Below, one piece after another: positions 27,021 through 36,248 of a DNA stretch of 64,000 nucleotides; position 1 is the stretch's first letter; every line of letters begins with the position of its first letter. A program made the translations under genes and the position numbers. The stretch spans positions 1 to 64,000 of the forward strand of contig CALUJA010000003.1 in the NCBI GenBank assembly GCA_944320845.1, read 5' to 3'. This stretch comes from an uncultured Phocaeicola sp. GTDB lineage: Bacteria; Bacteroidota; Bacteroidia; Bacteroidales; Bacteroidaceae. The notes under the pieces were generated by a model. It saw only the letters and a list, made by a program, of their open reading frames with translations. It searched no databases and had not been told where the DNA came from.

Positions 27021-27872
27021 TCACCGGTAAACCCGCCGGTACGCTTGGGGAGTCATCCCTGTCACCTTCTTGAACAGACGGTTGAAATAAGAGTAGTCCT
27101 CGAAAGCAAGGCGGTAGGCCACCTCTTTCACCGAGAGCGTTTCGGTTATCAGTATAAGCTGGGCCTTTTCTATCTTCTTCTGATTGATGTATTTCAAGGG
27201 TGTCATATTCATCTCATGCTTGAAAAGACGGATGAAATGGTCTTTCGACAGGCAGGCATTCTCGGCCAAAACCTCCAGACTGACTGCTTCATCCATGTGT
27301 CTGCGGATATACAACACGGCCTTGGCTATGCGGCTGTCTTTGGTTTCCACCCTCGGCCTCGCATGCTTGAAGAAGCGCGACAGCAGCTGAAGCACGATTC
27401 CCCGCGATTCCACCTTGTCGCAAAAAGCCCGCTGCCGGTTCTTCATCAGACTTTGCATCAGAGTCGGATTGTTGTCATAAGTGGACGGGTCGGATTTCTG
27501 AAGGCTCATCTGGGGATTTATCTCGCACAGACGCCGGAACAGAGACAGCTCCCACTCGCCTGCCGGTATTTCAAACGGAAAGTTCCACTGCTCCAGCCAG
27601 TCTTCTTCGTCCTTATGCGCTTCGTAGATGTGCAGGTAATAATGCACGAAACGGCCGCTGCAAATATTGGTATGGCAAGCATAAGCAGGAATGAAATACA
27701 TGTATCCCGACCTGAGATGATGCGTACCATCCGAAAGTTTCACCATGGCCTCGCCTTCGGTTACATAATACAAACGCGTGAAAGGACTGTTGACATCCTT
27801 CCAGTTCCAGTCGGCATCATGCACGGCCATCCCTACATTCAGCACCAACGGGCATAACTGATTCACCTGCAT
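27021..27872 (-). CDS. AraC-family transcriptional regulator
   Basis: A 283-residue regulator. The N-terminal ~130 residues look like a cupin-type sugar-binding domain; the C-terminal ~100 residues hold two helix-turn-helix motifs (VLAENACLSKDHFIRLFKHE and VKEVAYRLAFEDYSYFNRLFKKVTGMTPQAYR). It is located between two fucosidase genes and is divergent from the fucosidase-mutarotase-dehydrogenase operon, so it is the likely local activator responding to fucose or a product. That role is inferred from position. Confidence 0.88.
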   Translation of the reverse strand: MQVNQLCPLVLNVGMAVHDADWNWKDVNSPFTRLYYVTEGEAMVKLSDGTHHLRSGYMYFIPAYACHTNICSGRFVHYYLHIYEAHKDEEDWLEQWNFPFEIPAGEWELSLFRRLCEINPQMSLQKSDPSTYDNNPTLMQSLMKNRQRAFCDKVESRGIVLQLLSRFFKHARPRVETKDSRIAKAVLYIRRHMDEAVSLEVLAENACLSKDHFIRLFKHEMNMTPLKYINQKKIEKAQLILITETLSVKEVAYRLAFEDYSYFNRLFKKVTGMTPQAYRRVYR

Positions 27873-28047
27873 ACCTATATACTGTCATTTTTTCTTTACG
27901 GCAATAAAGGTAGACGATTCTTTCCGCCCTTGCAAACAATCCGGCAAAAATCGTTTTTGTTCCTACTAAGAAACATTAAAATCGGATGTATGTCGATTTT
28001 GCCCATAATCTTCCCTTTTTATCCTATCCTAAAAAAGAAAGTATGCG

Positions 28048-28055
28048 TATTTTTG
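28048..28055 (+). promoter_or_regulatory. -7 box of the fucose-utilisation operon
   Basis: TATTTTTG matches TAnnTTTG 21 bases before the second fucosidase. No clear -33 is seen, which fits a promoter that needs an activator such as the divergent AraC protein. Confidence 0.5.
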
Positions 28056-28076
28056 TTTTCAGAAAAACACTGCAAT

Positions 28077-29714
28077 ATGATGAAAGCAAAACTACTGATG
28101 GCATCCCTGCTCCTTTCAATGGGAGCATTTGCCCAAACATTCCAGGTACCCGTATCGGAGAAAGACGAACCGATGATGAAGGGCAAGTTCAATCCCGACT
28201 GGGAATCGCTGAAGCAGTATCAGGTGCCAGAATGGTTCCGCAATGCAAAGTTCGGGATATGGGCGCACTGGGGGCCGCAATGTGTGGAGGGAACGGGCGA
28301 CTGGATGGCGCGCTCGATGTATATCGAAGGCTCGCGGGAATACGAATACCATGTGAAACACTACGGCCACCCGTCGGAATTCGGCTTCAAGGACATTATC
28401 CCGCTGTGGAAGGCCGAGCGATGGAATCCGGACAGACTGGTGAAATTCTACAAGCAGATAGGTGCGCAATATTTTTTCTTCTTGGGAAACCATCACGACA
28501 ATATGGACCTTTGGGACAGCAAATACCAGCCATGGAACTCCGTCAATATGGGCCCGAAGAGAAATGTCCTCGGCGAATGGGAGAAAGCAGCGCGCAAATA
28601 CGGACTTTACTTCGGGGTCAGCCTGCACGCCGACCATGCATGGACCTGGTATGAAGTAGCCCAACGGCACGACACGACAGGGCCGAAAAAAGGGATTCCC
28701 TACGACGGAAAGCTGACCGAAGCCGACGGAAAGGGCAAATGGTGGGAAGGATACGACCCGCAAGACCTTTACGCGCAAAACCATCCTCTGAGCGAAAACA
28801 GCTGGGACAACGGCATGATTCACCGCCAGTGGGGATGGGAGAACGGGGCCTGCACGCCCTCGCGGGAATTTGTCACGAACTTCTACAACCGTACACTCGA
28901 TGTAATCAACCGGTATAACCCTGACCTGCTTTATTTTGATGTGACGGGCATTCCCTTTTATCCCGTGAGCGATGCGGGACTGAAGATAGCCGCCCACTTT
29001 TATAACCATAGCATAGCCACACACGGACGCCTGGAAGCCGTCATGTTCGGCAAGATACTCGATGAAGAACAGCGCAAAGCGCTGGTTTGGGATGTGGAGC
29101 GCGGAGCTCCCAACGAGATTCTCCCCACGCCGTGGCAGTCATGTTCCTGCATCGGAGGGTGGCACTACAACACTTCCATCTATGAAAACGACGGATACAA
29201 GTCGGCCTCGTATGTGGCGAAACTGCTCATCGACATCGTAAGCAAGAATGGAAACCTGCTGCTCAGCGTACCGCTCCGCGCCGACGGCACTTTCGACGAA
29301 AAGGAAGAAAAGATTCTGAAGGAATTCGGAGAGTGGATGAACATCAACAAAGAGGCCGTCTACAACACGCGGCCCTGGAAGAAATTCGGCGAAGGCCCGG
29401 TGGCGGAAGAAGACATCCCGCTCAATGCGCAAGGTTTCAACGAAGGAGCGTACAACCGTGCCGGAGCGGATGAAATCCGCTTCACGCAGACCGGACAGTA
29501 TCTCTACGCCACCGCTCTGGGATGGCCCGAAAGCAGAACGATTACCATCAAGTCTTTGGCAAAAGGCTCGGAACTTTATCCACAGGAAATAAGCGAAGTA
29601 ATCCTGTTGGGCTATGGCAAGGTGAAGGCGGAACGCACCGCTCAAGGGCTTGTCATCACGCTGCCCGAACAAACGCTCAATGCAATAGCTCCGGTTTTCC
29701 GAATCAAAAAATGA
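28077..29714 (+). CDS. Alpha-L-fucosidase, secreted (GH29)
   Basis: A second GH29 enzyme of 545 residues. The start is the ATG at 28077 (or the next codon): it gives a signal peptide MMKAKLLMASLLLSMGAFAQ; a longer upstream frame overlaps the promoter. GH29 signatures are WFRNAKFGIWAHWGPQCVEG, GNHHDNMDLWDS and DLLYFDVTG with candidate nucleophile D288. It differs clearly from the first copy (GTGDWMARSMY, a Tyr/Trp-rich insert near 195-235) so the two probably prefer different linkages. Its stop codon overlaps the mutarotase start (ATGA). Confidence 0.9.
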   Translation: MMKAKLLMASLLLSMGAFAQTFQVPVSEKDEPMMKGKFNPDWESLKQYQVPEWFRNAKFGIWAHWGPQCVEGTGDWMARSMYIEGSREYEYHVKHYGHPSEFGFKDIIPLWKAERWNPDRLVKFYKQIGAQYFFFLGNHHDNMDLWDSKYQPWNSVNMGPKRNVLGEWEKAARKYGLYFGVSLHADHAWTWYEVAQRHDTTGPKKGIPYDGKLTEADGKGKWWEGYDPQDLYAQNHPLSENSWDNGMIHRQWGWENGACTPSREFVTNFYNRTLDVINRYNPDLLYFDVTGIPFYPVSDAGLKIAAHFYNHSIATHGRLEAVMFGKILDEEQRKALVWDVERGAPNEILPTPWQSCSCIGGWHYNTSIYENDGYKSASYVAKLLIDIVSKNGNLLLSVPLRADGTFDEKEEKILKEFGEWMNINKEAVYNTRPWKKFGEGPVAEEDIPLNAQGFNEGAYNRAGADEIRFTQTGQYLYATALGWPESRTITIKSLAKGSELYPQEISEVILLGYGKVKAERTAQGLVITLPEQTLNAIAPVFRIKK

Positions 29715-30112
29715 CAAGAGTTATGGATGCACATGAAGGATACAGGACAAAGACGCACGCCGTCCCCGTGAAACGCTACTGCCAGACGCTCGACCTGAAA
29801 GAGAATCCCGGCCTGATAGCCGAATACCGCCGCCTGCACAGCCGCGAACAGGCATGGCCGGAAATCAGGAAAGGCATACGCGAAGTCGGCATACTGGAAA
29901 TGGAAATCTACATTCTGGGCAGCAGACTTTTCATGATTGTGGAAACACCGCTCGACTTCGACTGGGACAAGGCCATGAAGCGGCTGGCCACCCTTCCCCG
30001 GCAGGCGGAATGGGAGGAGTATGTGGCCCGATTTCAGAAGTGCGCCTCCGAAAACGCTTCTTCTGCCGAGAAATGGAAACTGATGGAACGGATGTTTTAT
30101 CTGTATGATTAG
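29711..30112 (+). CDS. L-rhamnose/L-fucose mutarotase family protein
   Basis: Small cytoplasmic enzyme of 133 residues, family PF05336, which interconverts alpha and beta anomers of 6-deoxy sugars. The family's conserved features are seen: VPVKRYCQTLDL, YRRLHSREQAWPEIRKGI, GILEMEIYILGSRLFMIVE, and a C-terminal MERMFYL. Its place between a fucosidase and an aldose dehydrogenase implies fucose as substrate. The start at 29711 overlaps the fucosidase stop; a second ATG at 29723 is possible. Confidence 0.88.
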   Translation: MTRVMDAHEGYRTKTHAVPVKRYCQTLDLKENPGLIAEYRRLHSREQAWPEIRKGIREVGILEMEIYILGSRLFMIVETPLDFDWDKAMKRLATLPRQAEWEEYVARFQKCASENASSAEKWKLMERMFYLYD

Positions 30113-30194
30113 AATGAAGACCGGCGGAGAACCGGACAAAACACCCCGCCGGCCTTGCCTTATTGTTTTTTTGACACAACCAAAATTTATTACC

Positions 30195-31127
30195 ATGAAG
30201 TATAATGAAATAGGAAAAACAGGAATGAAAGTGTCGAGCCTGAGCTTCGGAGCTTCATCGCTCGGCAGTGTGTTTCACAGCATCCGTGAAGCCGACGGCA
30301 TTGAAGCAGTATTCACTGCCATCGATGCCGGCATCAATTTCATAGATGTATCACCCTATTACGGGCATTACAAGGCCGAAACGGTGTTGGGAAAGGCTCT
30401 GAAAGACATTCCACGCCACAAATATTACCTTTCCACCAAAGTGGGACGCTACGGGAAAGACGGGATAAACACTTGGGACTACTCGGCAAAACGGGCGACT
30501 GAAAGCGTATTCGAAAGCATGGAGCGGCTCAATATCGACCATATTGACCTGATAAACGTTCACGACATCGAGTTTGCCGACCTGCATCAAGTGGTCAACG
30601 AAACGTTGCCTGCCCTCACGGAACTGAAAAAGAAGGGTGTGGTGGGACATGTGGGCATAACCGACCTGCAATTGGAAAACCTCCAGTGGGTGATTGACCA
30701 CAGCGAACCGGGCACAGTGGAAAGCGTGCTGAACTTTTGCCACTACTGTCTGAACGACGACAAGCTGGCAGACTACCTGGATTACTTCGAGCAGCGGGGA
30801 ATCGGTATTGTCAACGCTTCACCTCTGGCTATGGGACTGCTCTCGCAACGCGGCGTGCCCGACTGGCATCCGGCACCCAAGCCACTTGTCGAGGCCTGCA
30901 AACGGGCCGCCGAATACTGCAACGCGAAAGGTTATCCGATAGAAAAGCTGGCCATGCAGTATGCCGTAAGCAATCCGCGCATCGCCAGCACACTCTTCAG
31001 CTCGGCCAATCCGGCCAACGTGCGCAAGAATGTGCAGTATATTGAAGAACCCATCGACTGGGAACTGGTGAAGGAAGTGCAGGACATCATCGGAAACCAG
31101 AAACGGGTAAGTTGGGCAAACTCCTAA
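30195..31127 (+). CDS. Aldo/keto reductase, probable L-fucose dehydrogenase
   Basis: A 310-residue NAD(P)-dependent TIM-barrel oxidoreductase starting at MKYNEIGKTGMKVSSLSFG (30195). The catalytic tetrad fits D-Y-K-H: NFIDVSPYYG, STKVGRY and INVHDIE. The subgroup is that of D-threo-aldose 1-dehydrogenase / L-galactose dehydrogenase, which oxidise L-fucose or L-galactose at C1 to the lactone. With the lactonase and fucose permease next to it, oxidation of L-fucose to L-fucono-lactone is the best inference. Confidence 0.85.
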   Translation: MKYNEIGKTGMKVSSLSFGASSLGSVFHSIREADGIEAVFTAIDAGINFIDVSPYYGHYKAETVLGKALKDIPRHKYYLSTKVGRYGKDGINTWDYSAKRATESVFESMERLNIDHIDLINVHDIEFADLHQVVNETLPALTELKKKGVVGHVGITDLQLENLQWVIDHSEPGTVESVLNFCHYCLNDDKLADYLDYFEQRGIGIVNASPLAMGLLSQRGVPDWHPAPKPLVEACKRAAEYCNAKGYPIEKLAMQYAVSNPRIASTLFSSANPANVRKNVQYIEEPIDWELVKEVQDIIGNQKRVSWANS

Positions 31128-31139
31128 AACCACGGCTTT

Positions 31140-32063
31140 ATGATACAGATAATAGATGCTCACTCGCATTTGTGGCTGCAACAGGACACGGTTGTAAACG
31201 GTCTGCCTATCCGCACACTGGACAACGGACGCTCGCTCTTTATGGGAGAGGTGCGCCAGATGCTTCCTCCGTTCATGACCGACGGACGCAATACAGCCGA
31301 AGTCTTTCTTTCAAACATGGATTACGCCCAAGTATCGGCCGCTGTCGTCACGCAGGAGTTCATCGACGGCCTGCAAAACGATTATCTGGAAGAGGTATCC
31401 CACCGGTATCCCGACCGGTTCTTCGTAATGGGCATGTGCGAATTCCGCAAGCCCGGCTTCTTCGAGCAGGGAAGGAAGCTGATAGACGAACGGGGCTTCA
31501 AGGGAATCGCCATTCCTGCCCACCGCCTACCCTTAGGAGAAGGGAGGATAAGGCTCGACGGCAAGGAGATGATGGAACTGTTCCACTACATGGAAAGCCA
31601 CAACATCATACTTTCCATCTGCCTGGCAGAAGGCACCACGCAAGTTGACGAGATGAAAGAGGTCATCCGCGAGTGTCCGAAACTGAAGATAGCCATCGGA
31701 CATTTCGGAATGGTAACTGTGCCGGGATGGCAGGAGCAGATAAAGCTGGCGCGCAACGAGAATGTCCGCATCGAGTCGGGCGGCATCACCTGGCTGTTCA
31801 ACGATGAGTTCTATCCTTTCCATGGGGCGATACGCGCCATCCGCGAGGCGGCAGACCTGGTTGGCATGGACAAACTGATGTGGGGCTCGGACTATCCGCG
31901 CACCATCACCGCCATCACCTACCGCATGTCATACGACTTTATCTTGAAGTCGCCGGAGCTGACCGATGCCGAGAAAGAGGCGTTTCTCTCCGGAAACGCC
32001 GCCCGCTTCTACGGTTTCCAAGAACTGAAGACATTACCCTATATCAAAAACATGTCTGAATGA
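31140..32063 (+). CDS. Amidohydrolase-family lactonase (probable L-fuconolactonase)
   Basis: A 307-residue metal-dependent hydrolase of PF04909 type. The metal motif HxH is IIDAHSHLW at residues 4-12; HFGMV near 190 and WGSDYPR near 250 complete the active site. Relatives hydrolyse L-fuconolactone or similar sugar lactones. It lies 12 bases after the dehydrogenase gene and overlaps the transporter start (ATGA at 32060-32063), so it acts in the same pathway. Confidence 0.83.
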   Translation: MIQIIDAHSHLWLQQDTVVNGLPIRTLDNGRSLFMGEVRQMLPPFMTDGRNTAEVFLSNMDYAQVSAAVVTQEFIDGLQNDYLEEVSHRYPDRFFVMGMCEFRKPGFFEQGRKLIDERGFKGIAIPAHRLPLGEGRIRLDGKEMMELFHYMESHNIILSICLAEGTTQVDEMKEVIRECPKLKIAIGHFGMVTVPGWQEQIKLARNENVRIESGGITWLFNDEFYPFHGAIRAIREAADLVGMDKLMWGSDYPRTITAITYRMSYDFILKSPELTDAEKEAFLSGNAARFYGFQELKTLPYIKNMSE

Positions 32064-33307
32064 CCATGAAAAAACACACACTCCCTTTGATACTTATTTT
32101 CTGCCTGTTCTTCCTTTGGGCTATCAGCAGCAACCTGCTTCCCACCATGATCAGGCAGCTCATGAAGACTTGCGAGCTGAACACCTTTGAGGCTTCATTT
32201 ACCGAAACGGCCTATTGGCTTGCCTATTTCATCTGTCCGATTCCGATAGCCATGTTCATGAAACGCTACACCTACAAGGCGGGAATCATCGTCGGACTGC
32301 TGCTGGCGGCATGCGGAGGGCTGCTGTTTTTCCCCGGAGCCATGATAAAGGAGTACTGGATCTATCTGTGCATCTTTTTCATCATCGCCACAGGAATGTG
32401 TTTCCTTGAAACGGCCGCCAATCCCTATGTGGAAGCTTTGGGAAACCCTTCTTCCGCCACACGGCGGCTTAATCTGGCACAGTCGTTCAACGGGCTTGGA
32501 GCGTTCATTTCAGGCATGTTTCTCAGCAAGATGGTATTGAGCGGATACAGCTACACGCGGGATACCCTGCCCGCCGACTTTCCCGGAGGATGGGAAGGCT
32601 ATATCCAGACTGAGACCGATGCCATGAAACTGCCTTATCTGATACTGGCATCCGTGCTCATTCTGATAGCCGTAATCTTCCTTTTTGCCAAACTGCCCGC
32701 CATCGGAGACGAGAAAGACAAAGACTCCGCCAAGAAACTGATTGACTTCAGCATACTGAAACGCTCGCATCTGCGCAACGGGGTCATCGCCCAATTCTTC
32801 TATAACGGCGGACAGACTGCCATCAACAGCCTGTTTCTGGTGTACTGCTGCACGTATGCAGGACTGTCGGAAGACATTGCCACGACGCTCTTCGGATTTT
32901 ATATGCTTGCCTTCCTTGCCGGACGGTGGACAGGCACCCTGCTGATGATAAGAATACGCCCCGAACGACTGCTTCTCGCGTATGCCATAGCCAACATGCT
33001 GCTCTGTGCGGCAGTAGTCTGCTTCGGCGGATGGACGGGTATCTGGGCCATGCTCGGCATCTCTTTCTTCATGTCCATCATGTATCCCACCCAGTTCTCG
33101 CTTGCCATAAAAGATTTGGGCGAGAGCACAAAAAGCGGTTCGGCCTTTCTGGTGATGGCTATCATCGGCAACGCCTGCCTGCCGCAGCTTACCGCATACG
33201 TGATGCACCTTAACGAAAACATCTATTACACCGCTTATGTCATTCCCTTGATATGCTTCGGATTCTGTGCCTACTACGGATGGAAAGGACATAAGATTAT
33301 TGACTAA
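32060..33307 (+). CDS. MFS sugar transporter, FucP-like
   Basis: Inner-membrane permease of 415 residues with about twelve hydrophobic segments. The first segment LILIFCLFFLWAISSNLLPTMIRQL and the GMCFLETAANPYVEALGNP segment are characteristic of the FucP (L-fucose:H+ symporter) branch of the major facilitator family. Context indicates L-fucose import. It could also carry related 6-deoxyhexoses. Confidence 0.85.
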   Translation: MTMKKHTLPLILIFCLFFLWAISSNLLPTMIRQLMKTCELNTFEASFTETAYWLAYFICPIPIAMFMKRYTYKAGIIVGLLLAACGGLLFFPGAMIKEYWIYLCIFFIIATGMCFLETAANPYVEALGNPSSATRRLNLAQSFNGLGAFISGMFLSKMVLSGYSYTRDTLPADFPGGWEGYIQTETDAMKLPYLILASVLILIAVIFLFAKLPAIGDEKDKDSAKKLIDFSILKRSHLRNGVIAQFFYNGGQTAINSLFLVYCCTYAGLSEDIATTLFGFYMLAFLAGRWTGTLLMIRIRPERLLLAYAIANMLLCAAVVCFGGWTGIWAMLGISFFMSIMYPTQFSLAIKDLGESTKSGSAFLVMAIIGNACLPQLTAYVMHLNENIYYTAYVIPLICFGFCAYYGWKGHKIID

Positions 33308-33322
33308 AACAATATTGTCTGC

Positions 33323-34363
33323 ATGAAAAAACAACAGGATTATATGAAAACCATTCAGATTACCGCCCCTCACGAAGCGAGGGTCATTGAAAAGGAAATG
33401 CCTCATATTGGGGAAAACGAAATTTTGCTGAAGATTAATTATGTGGGATTCTGCGGTTCAGACCTGAACACCTATCTCGGACGAAACCCGATGGTAAAGC
33501 TTCCCGTCACGCCAGGGCATGAAATCAGTGCCACGATAGAGGCTACGGGCAGCGGAGTGCCCGACAAATTCTGCCCCGGACAGCTTGTAACGGTCAATCC
33601 GTATACGAGCTGCGGCACATGCGCCTCTTGCAGAAACCGGCGCGTGAACGCTTGCGAGCACAACGAGACACTGGGCGTACAGCGCAACGGTGCCATGACG
33701 GAATACATAGCAGTGCCGTGGCAGAAAGTTATTCCCGCGGGAAACCTCTCGGCTCCTGAAGGCGCGCTCATCGAACCGATGAGTGTAGGATTTCACGCGG
33801 TGGCACGCGCGCAGGTTACGGATATAGACACAGTGGCGGTTATCGGCTGTGGAATGATTGGTGTGGGTGCCATCATACGGGCCGCTCTCCGCGGTGCCAC
33901 GGTCATTGCGATAGACCTCGACGATGAAAAGCTCCGGCTGGCCCGGGAAATCGGAGCGCAACATACCGTCAATTCGCGTACGGAAAACGTGCATGAGCGC
34001 CTTGCAGAAATTACCGGAGGCTTAGGGCCGGATGTCATCATCGAGGCGGTTGGCAGTGCGCCCACCTATCTGATGGCCGTCGATGAAGTATCCTTTACCG
34101 GCCGGGTCGTGTTTATCGGATACGCCAAAAGCGAAATCGCCTTCCAGACCAAGCTGTTCGTACAGAAAGAACTCGACATACGCGGCTCGCGCAATGCCCT
34201 GCCCGAAGACTTCCGCGCCGTCATCCGCTATCTGAACCGCAAGGAATGCCCGACCGACAAGCTCATCTCGCGCATCATCCGTCCCGAAGAGGCGGATGAG
34301 GCACTGAAGGAATGGGCTGCCAATCCCGGCAAGGTGTTCCGCATCCTGGTCCGCTTCGATTGA
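33323..34363 (+). CDS. Zinc-dependent alcohol dehydrogenase (RspB/YjjN-like)
   Basis: A 346-residue medium-chain dehydrogenase. Catalytic zinc ligands fit CGSD and GHE near residues 40-65, the structural zinc site is CGTCASCRNRRVNAC, and the NAD-binding loop is VIGCGMIGVGA. The C-terminal GRVVFIGYAKSEIAFQ...KELDIRGSRNALPEDF stretch resembles RspB/YjjN, whose E. coli member oxidises L-galactonate at C5. L-fuconate is 6-deoxy-L-galactonate, so oxidation of fuconate is an attractive inference. Start may be 33323 or the ATG at 33344. Confidence 0.82.
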   Translation: MKKQQDYMKTIQITAPHEARVIEKEMPHIGENEILLKINYVGFCGSDLNTYLGRNPMVKLPVTPGHEISATIEATGSGVPDKFCPGQLVTVNPYTSCGTCASCRNRRVNACEHNETLGVQRNGAMTEYIAVPWQKVIPAGNLSAPEGALIEPMSVGFHAVARAQVTDIDTVAVIGCGMIGVGAIIRAALRGATVIAIDLDDEKLRLAREIGAQHTVNSRTENVHERLAEITGGLGPDVIIEAVGSAPTYLMAVDEVSFTGRVVFIGYAKSEIAFQTKLFVQKELDIRGSRNALPEDFRAVIRYLNRKECPTDKLISRIIRPEEADEALKEWAANPGKVFRILVRFD

Positions 34364-34395
34364 CCATGGCCGATGCCCAAAAGCAAATTCCTGAC

Positions 34396-34431
34396 AACAG
34401 TCCCGGCTGTAGAATGCAGCCGGGACTTGTT
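34396..34431 (+). terminator. Terminator of the fucose operon
   Basis: GTCCCGGCTG (34400-34409) pairs with CAGCCGGGAC (34417-34426), with flanking AACA/TTGTT extending the stem; it lies 33 bases after the dehydrogenase stop. Confidence 0.8.
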
Positions 34432-34577
34432 GTATGCAAATCATCCTCCACCGGCCGCACGGCCTTTTACGAATGTCGTTTCCCGAAGATAGCCTCTCCG
34501 AAAAATTTTTCCCCATAACTTGTCCCTGTCTTCCATTATCCGTATCTTCGCAAAAACAAGACCAAACGAAAACCAGC

Positions 34578-34961
34578 ATGAAACTCGACCACATCGCCCT
34601 CTATGTAAAAGACCTGGAGAACACCCGGAAATTTTTCATTGACCATTTCGGAGCTGTTTCCAACGATATGTACCACAATCCCAAAACCGGACTGAAGACT
34701 TACTTCCTGTCATTCGGCGACGGAGCCCGCCTTGAAATCATGTCACGCCCGGACACCGTCGACGACGAGAAAAAGCATCTGCGCACCGGATTCATCCATC
34801 TGGCCTTCAGCGCAGGAGGAAAAAGCCAGGTTGACAGTCTGACAAAACGCCTTCACGATGCCGGCTATGCTGTGGTAAGCGGGCCGCGCACAACCGGAGA
34901 CGGCTGTTACGAAAGTTGCATCGAGGGGCCGGAAGGCAATCTGATAGAAATATCGGAATAA
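34578..34961 (+). CDS. VOC-family (glyoxalase-like) protein
   Basis: A 127-residue single vicinal-oxygen-chelate protein starting at MKLDHIALYVKDLENT (34578). Two beta-alpha-beta-beta-beta modules are visible. Candidate metal ligands are H5 in LDHIAL, E in RLEIM, H in FIHLAF and E in NLIEISE, a full glyoxalase-type set. The substrate is unknown. It follows the fucose terminator and a near-match -7 box (TATCTTCG near 34549), so is a separate unit. Confidence 0.82.
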   Translation: MKLDHIALYVKDLENTRKFFIDHFGAVSNDMYHNPKTGLKTYFLSFGDGARLEIMSRPDTVDDEKKHLRTGFIHLAFSAGGKSQVDSLTKRLHDAGYAVVSGPRTTGDGCYESCIEGPEGNLIEISE

Positions 34962-34995
34962 AATCTGGACAACAATCATTCAACCAAGCATCATC

Positions 34996-35712
34996 ATGAC
35001 CGAAACACAGACCTTCATCAGCGATTACCGGGAATCTTTCGGCGAAAAGGCCCCGCTTCCCATCCTTTTTTATTACAGCGACACCCCTGCCGCAACGCCC
35101 GAAAAGAGTAACGGCTGCATGTTCAAGCTGCTTGCACGGGCTAAAGAAGGGCTGAATGTAACGCTTGACGGCGAACATCTCACATGCGGAGGCGGAAAAC
35201 TCTATACCGGATTCGCCCCGCAACCGGAGTATGTGCCCGCTTTCGTATCTGAAAAGGAACATTACAAGGCCACGCCACAGGATGTGACCGCCTGCATCGC
35301 GCAGCTTGACATCCGTCCGGCGGAAAAGAGTTTCCTGAACTTCGTGCGCATCGACAAGGCCGAAACGTTCGGAAATATGGAAGGGATGCTGTTTTTTGCC
35401 ACACCCGACATGCTTTCGGGACTGGCGGCATGGGCTTTCTTCGACAACAACGCCGAAGACGCCGTATCCGCCCCGTTCGGTGCCGGCTGCACAAGCATCG
35501 TCAGCGTAGCTGTCCGCGAAAACCGTATCAATGGAAAGCGCACGTTCATCGGGCTGCTCGACCCTTCCGCCCGCCTCTATCTGGACCGGAACGAGCTGAG
35601 TTTCGTCATTCCGGCCTGCCGTTTCCGGACGATGAAGGAAACACTGCGCCGCTCTTGCCTGTCCGGCACTCCGGCATGGTCGAGGATTAAGGCCCGAATC
35701 AACGGACAATAG
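34996..35712 (+). CDS. DUF169-family protein
   Basis: A 238-residue cytoplasmic protein. Features of the uncharacterised DUF169 family are seen: CMFKLLARAKEG, a Cys/Gly segment TCGGGKLYTGF near 60, and GAGCTSIVS near 170. The conserved cysteines could bind a metal or cluster; no enzymatic activity is established. It lies 34 bases after the VOC gene and 29 bases before a GNAT gene, all on one strand. Confidence 0.78.
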   Translation: MTETQTFISDYRESFGEKAPLPILFYYSDTPAATPEKSNGCMFKLLARAKEGLNVTLDGEHLTCGGGKLYTGFAPQPEYVPAFVSEKEHYKATPQDVTACIAQLDIRPAEKSFLNFVRIDKAETFGNMEGMLFFATPDMLSGLAAWAFFDNNAEDAVSAPFGAGCTSIVSVAVRENRINGKRTFIGLLDPSARLYLDRNELSFVIPACRFRTMKETLRRSCLSGTPAWSRIKARINGQ

Positions 35713-35741
35713 TTTTTTTACATCCGTATAAAACAGAATTT

Positions 35742-36248
35742 ATGAAAGACCTTCCGCACAAGACGGCCGTTTCCCGTGCTTATCCGATACGTTCCGCCAC
35801 GGCGGAAGACATACCCGAACTGCGCGAACTGTTCCGCTCCACGGTATTGACCGTCAATGCAAAAGACTATACACAAGTGGAAACGGCAGACTGGGCCTCG
35901 TGCGGCGACAGCACCGCGCATTGGGAAAAGCTGTTGGCCGGGCTCCTTTTTCTTGCGGCACTGGATGAAAGCGGCCGCATCATCGGCTTTTCCGCCATTC
36001 GAAACGACGGCTATCTGCATTCCCTGTTTGTCCACAAAGACTGGCAAAGAAAAGGCGTGGCTTCTGCACTGCTGTCGGAAACGGAAACCTGTGCCATCCG
36101 CGAGTTTGGTGCAACGGCAGTCACTTCGGAAGTAAGCATCACGGCACGCCCGTTCTTCGAAAAACACGGGTATGCCACCGTGAAAGAGCAGAAAGCACAA
36201 GCCAACCGACTCAGACTGACCAACTATGTAATGACAAAAAAGCTATGA
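35742..36248 (+). CDS. GNAT-family N-acetyltransferase
   Basis: A 168-residue acetyltransferase. The acetyl-CoA loop is LFVHKDWQRKGVASALLS near residues 93-110, following the substrate strand IIGFSAIRNDGYLHSL; the C terminus has the ARPFFEKHGYATVKEQ segment typical of the family. The acceptor cannot be told. Its stop overlaps the start of the next gene (ATGA). Confidence 0.88.
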   Translation: MKDLPHKTAVSRAYPIRSATAEDIPELRELFRSTVLTVNAKDYTQVETADWASCGDSTAHWEKLLAGLLFLAALDESGRIIGFSAIRNDGYLHSLFVHKDWQRKGVASALLSETETCAIREFGATAVTSEVSITARPFFEKHGYATVKEQKAQANRLRLTNYVMTKKL

